Below, piece by piece: positions 62,880-64,000 of a DNA stretch of 64,000 nt (positions are counted from its first letter, which is position 1; each line of letters starts with the position of its first letter). The notes below the pieces were generated by a model, which worked only from the letters and a program-made list of their open reading frames with translations, was not told the origin of the DNA and searched no databases. Source of the stretch: Sphagnum compactum (taxonomy: Eukaryota > Bryophyta > Sphagnopsida > Sphagnales); the NCBI GenBank assembly GCA_965153455.1, contig OZ234496.1:11369863-11433862 (forward strand), in the 5' to 3' direction. Both the position numbers and the translations under genes were made by a program.

Positions 62880-62969
62880 AGTAGCATGTACTATTAAGAA
62901 CTTTCCTAAACCCTAAACCCTAAACCCTAGTAGCATGTACTATTGAAAACTTTCCTAAACCCTAAACCC
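62880..62969. repeat. Tandem duplication containing telomere-like CCCTAAA runs
   Basis: Two adjacent ~48-bp units each read TAGTAGCATGTACTATT, a short variable link, AACTTTCCTAAACCC and then one or two further CTAAACCC words (62908-62929 and 62953-62969). Interstitial telomere-type repeat; far too short to be a chromosome end. Confidence 0.8.
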
Positions 62970-64000
62970 CTCTCATACCAGTCTGGTCCTGTGGTATTGG
63001 GTATTATGCAGGTGTATCGTGGGTAATTGAAACTGGTCTAAAACTGGTACAGGGTCGGTATCGCCTCAGGTCATATGCGCCTGGTAGGGTCCTTCTACCC
63101 GTATGGTTACCAGTGTTTGACATAGGGTTCTGCCTGAGTTTTTCACTGGGTCCGGGTATTTGGCCCGGCAAAGTTTAAGTGCGGGGGGAGGGGGAGAGCC
63201 ACCACAAAGAGCCACCCCATCAGTTTAGGTGTGGGAGAACCTGGCCATGACCCAGGAAACCCTAAAAGGGGCTCGTTGGATCTTGCAAGAGACATGGCGT
63301 GACGACAGGTCCTAGGGTCAGTTCTTGCCCAGGGGGCCGGGTCTTATGTGTAGGTATAAGGTATAGACTAGGGTATAAGGATTTGGACTCTCAACAGGTA
63401 CTACCATGCAGCATCATAATATGGGGTATTTTTTTTCCATGCATTTATTGGGACAAGGCTAGAGTTCATAATACCCACTGGAATTGATGTATAGGGGAAA
63501 AAGGGAACAAAATATGTTAATCTTCTTAACCCTCGTGGACTAGATGTGGATTACATATGTTATGTGGACGTGTGAACTTTCTGATTTGATGTTTTCCCGT
63601 TGAGGGAAGATTATTGAATGGCTTAGTCCCTCCCCATATATAGGGTATATACATACCCTAAGGTATAGGGATTTGGTACATAACATGAGAACTTCTGGGT
63701 GAATCTGCGAGCTCAACAAGTCTTAGTGCATAATATCATACATTCATAGCTAGAAATAAAACAATTAAAGAGTACCATTAAGAAAGATTGCAGCTTCAAT
63801 GTTTTTTAAAAACTCTAAAACCCAGATCTAGAGATAACGATCTGAAACTGGTGGATATTGTCACCAAAGAACATGACCAAAAATAGTGATTTTTGTGTGG
63901 CAATTTTTCATTTTTGCACAAATGTTCTAAGACCAATACTTGGAATTTTTTTATTTTTTTTCAGTATTTCTTTCCAGCAAAAAATTTCTACTTTTGAGAA
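62970..64000. other. Unassigned sequence to window end
   Basis: Moderate composition with ACCAGTGTTTGA at about 63109 and frequent GGTAT/GGGTAT words, so probably repeat-derived. No gene was recognised. Confidence 0.35.

Noticed and set aside
62880-62969. Chromosome end (telomere)
   Set aside because: Only two to three CCCTAAA words per unit with normal sequence on both sides.
1-64000. tRNA, rRNA or snRNA genes
   Set aside because: None was recognised by eye; a covariance-model scan would be needed to exclude them.

Overview
This window is nuclear DNA of a green plant (Streptophyta). The genes have many small exons with canonical GT..AG introns. One gene is a plant-type LAMMER kinase of typical AFC length (430 aa). 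The non-coding sequence is AT-rich and full of decayed Ty1/copia and Ty3/gypsy retroelements, hAT-like elements and short interstitial CCCTAAA (plant telomere type) repeats. The species cannot be named from the sequence. Departures from the usual plant sequence in the kinase and a bacterial-like linker in the iron transporter make a deep-branching streptophyte (charophyte alga, bryophyte or other non-seed plant) more likely than a flowering plant, but this is a weak inference.

Layout. (1) 1-4506, + strand: the 3' half of an SMC4 condensin gene, 14 exons, 545 C-terminal residues, reading frame intact to the stop. (2) 4.5-12.5 kb: intergenic, with a ~300 bp hAT-like MITE candidate, then a very AT-rich block holding a ~530 bp foldback element and a 64-bp tandem duplication. 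(3) 12.5-18.85 kb, + strand: a complete AFC/CLK-type LAMMER kinase gene of 12 coding exons with a simple-repeat-rich leader. (4) 18.9-36 kb: repeats. These are a decayed coiled-coil ORF on the minus strand, a ~60-bp periodic block, two head-to-tail hairpin-headed (Helitron/Helentron-like) elements, copia RT/RNase H remains and a gypsy integrase fragment. (5) About 37.3-47.8 kb: a degraded Ty3/gypsy element on the minus strand (gag, RT, RNase H and integrase recognisable). It is split by a younger 2,495-bp hAT transposon (40735-43229) with a perfect 8-bp target duplication, terminal inverted repeats and a 712-codon transposase frame broken only by three TAG codons. (6) 53.84-55.29 kb, minus strand: a complete three-exon VIT/CCC1-family transporter gene (298 aa). 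(7) 56-64 kb: tandem and dispersed repeats with a shared small hairpin, a 116-bp hAT MITE and a short telomere-like duplication.

The three host genes (chromosome condensation, splicing-factor kinase, iron/manganese transport) have no operon-like or pathway link; their neighbourhood is ordinary eukaryotic spacing. No undescribed multi-gene system is evident. The most informative material is in the mobile elements: the nested hAT with amber-only decay and covarying subterminal hairpins, the tandem hairpin-headed elements, the foldback element and the 60-bp periodic block.
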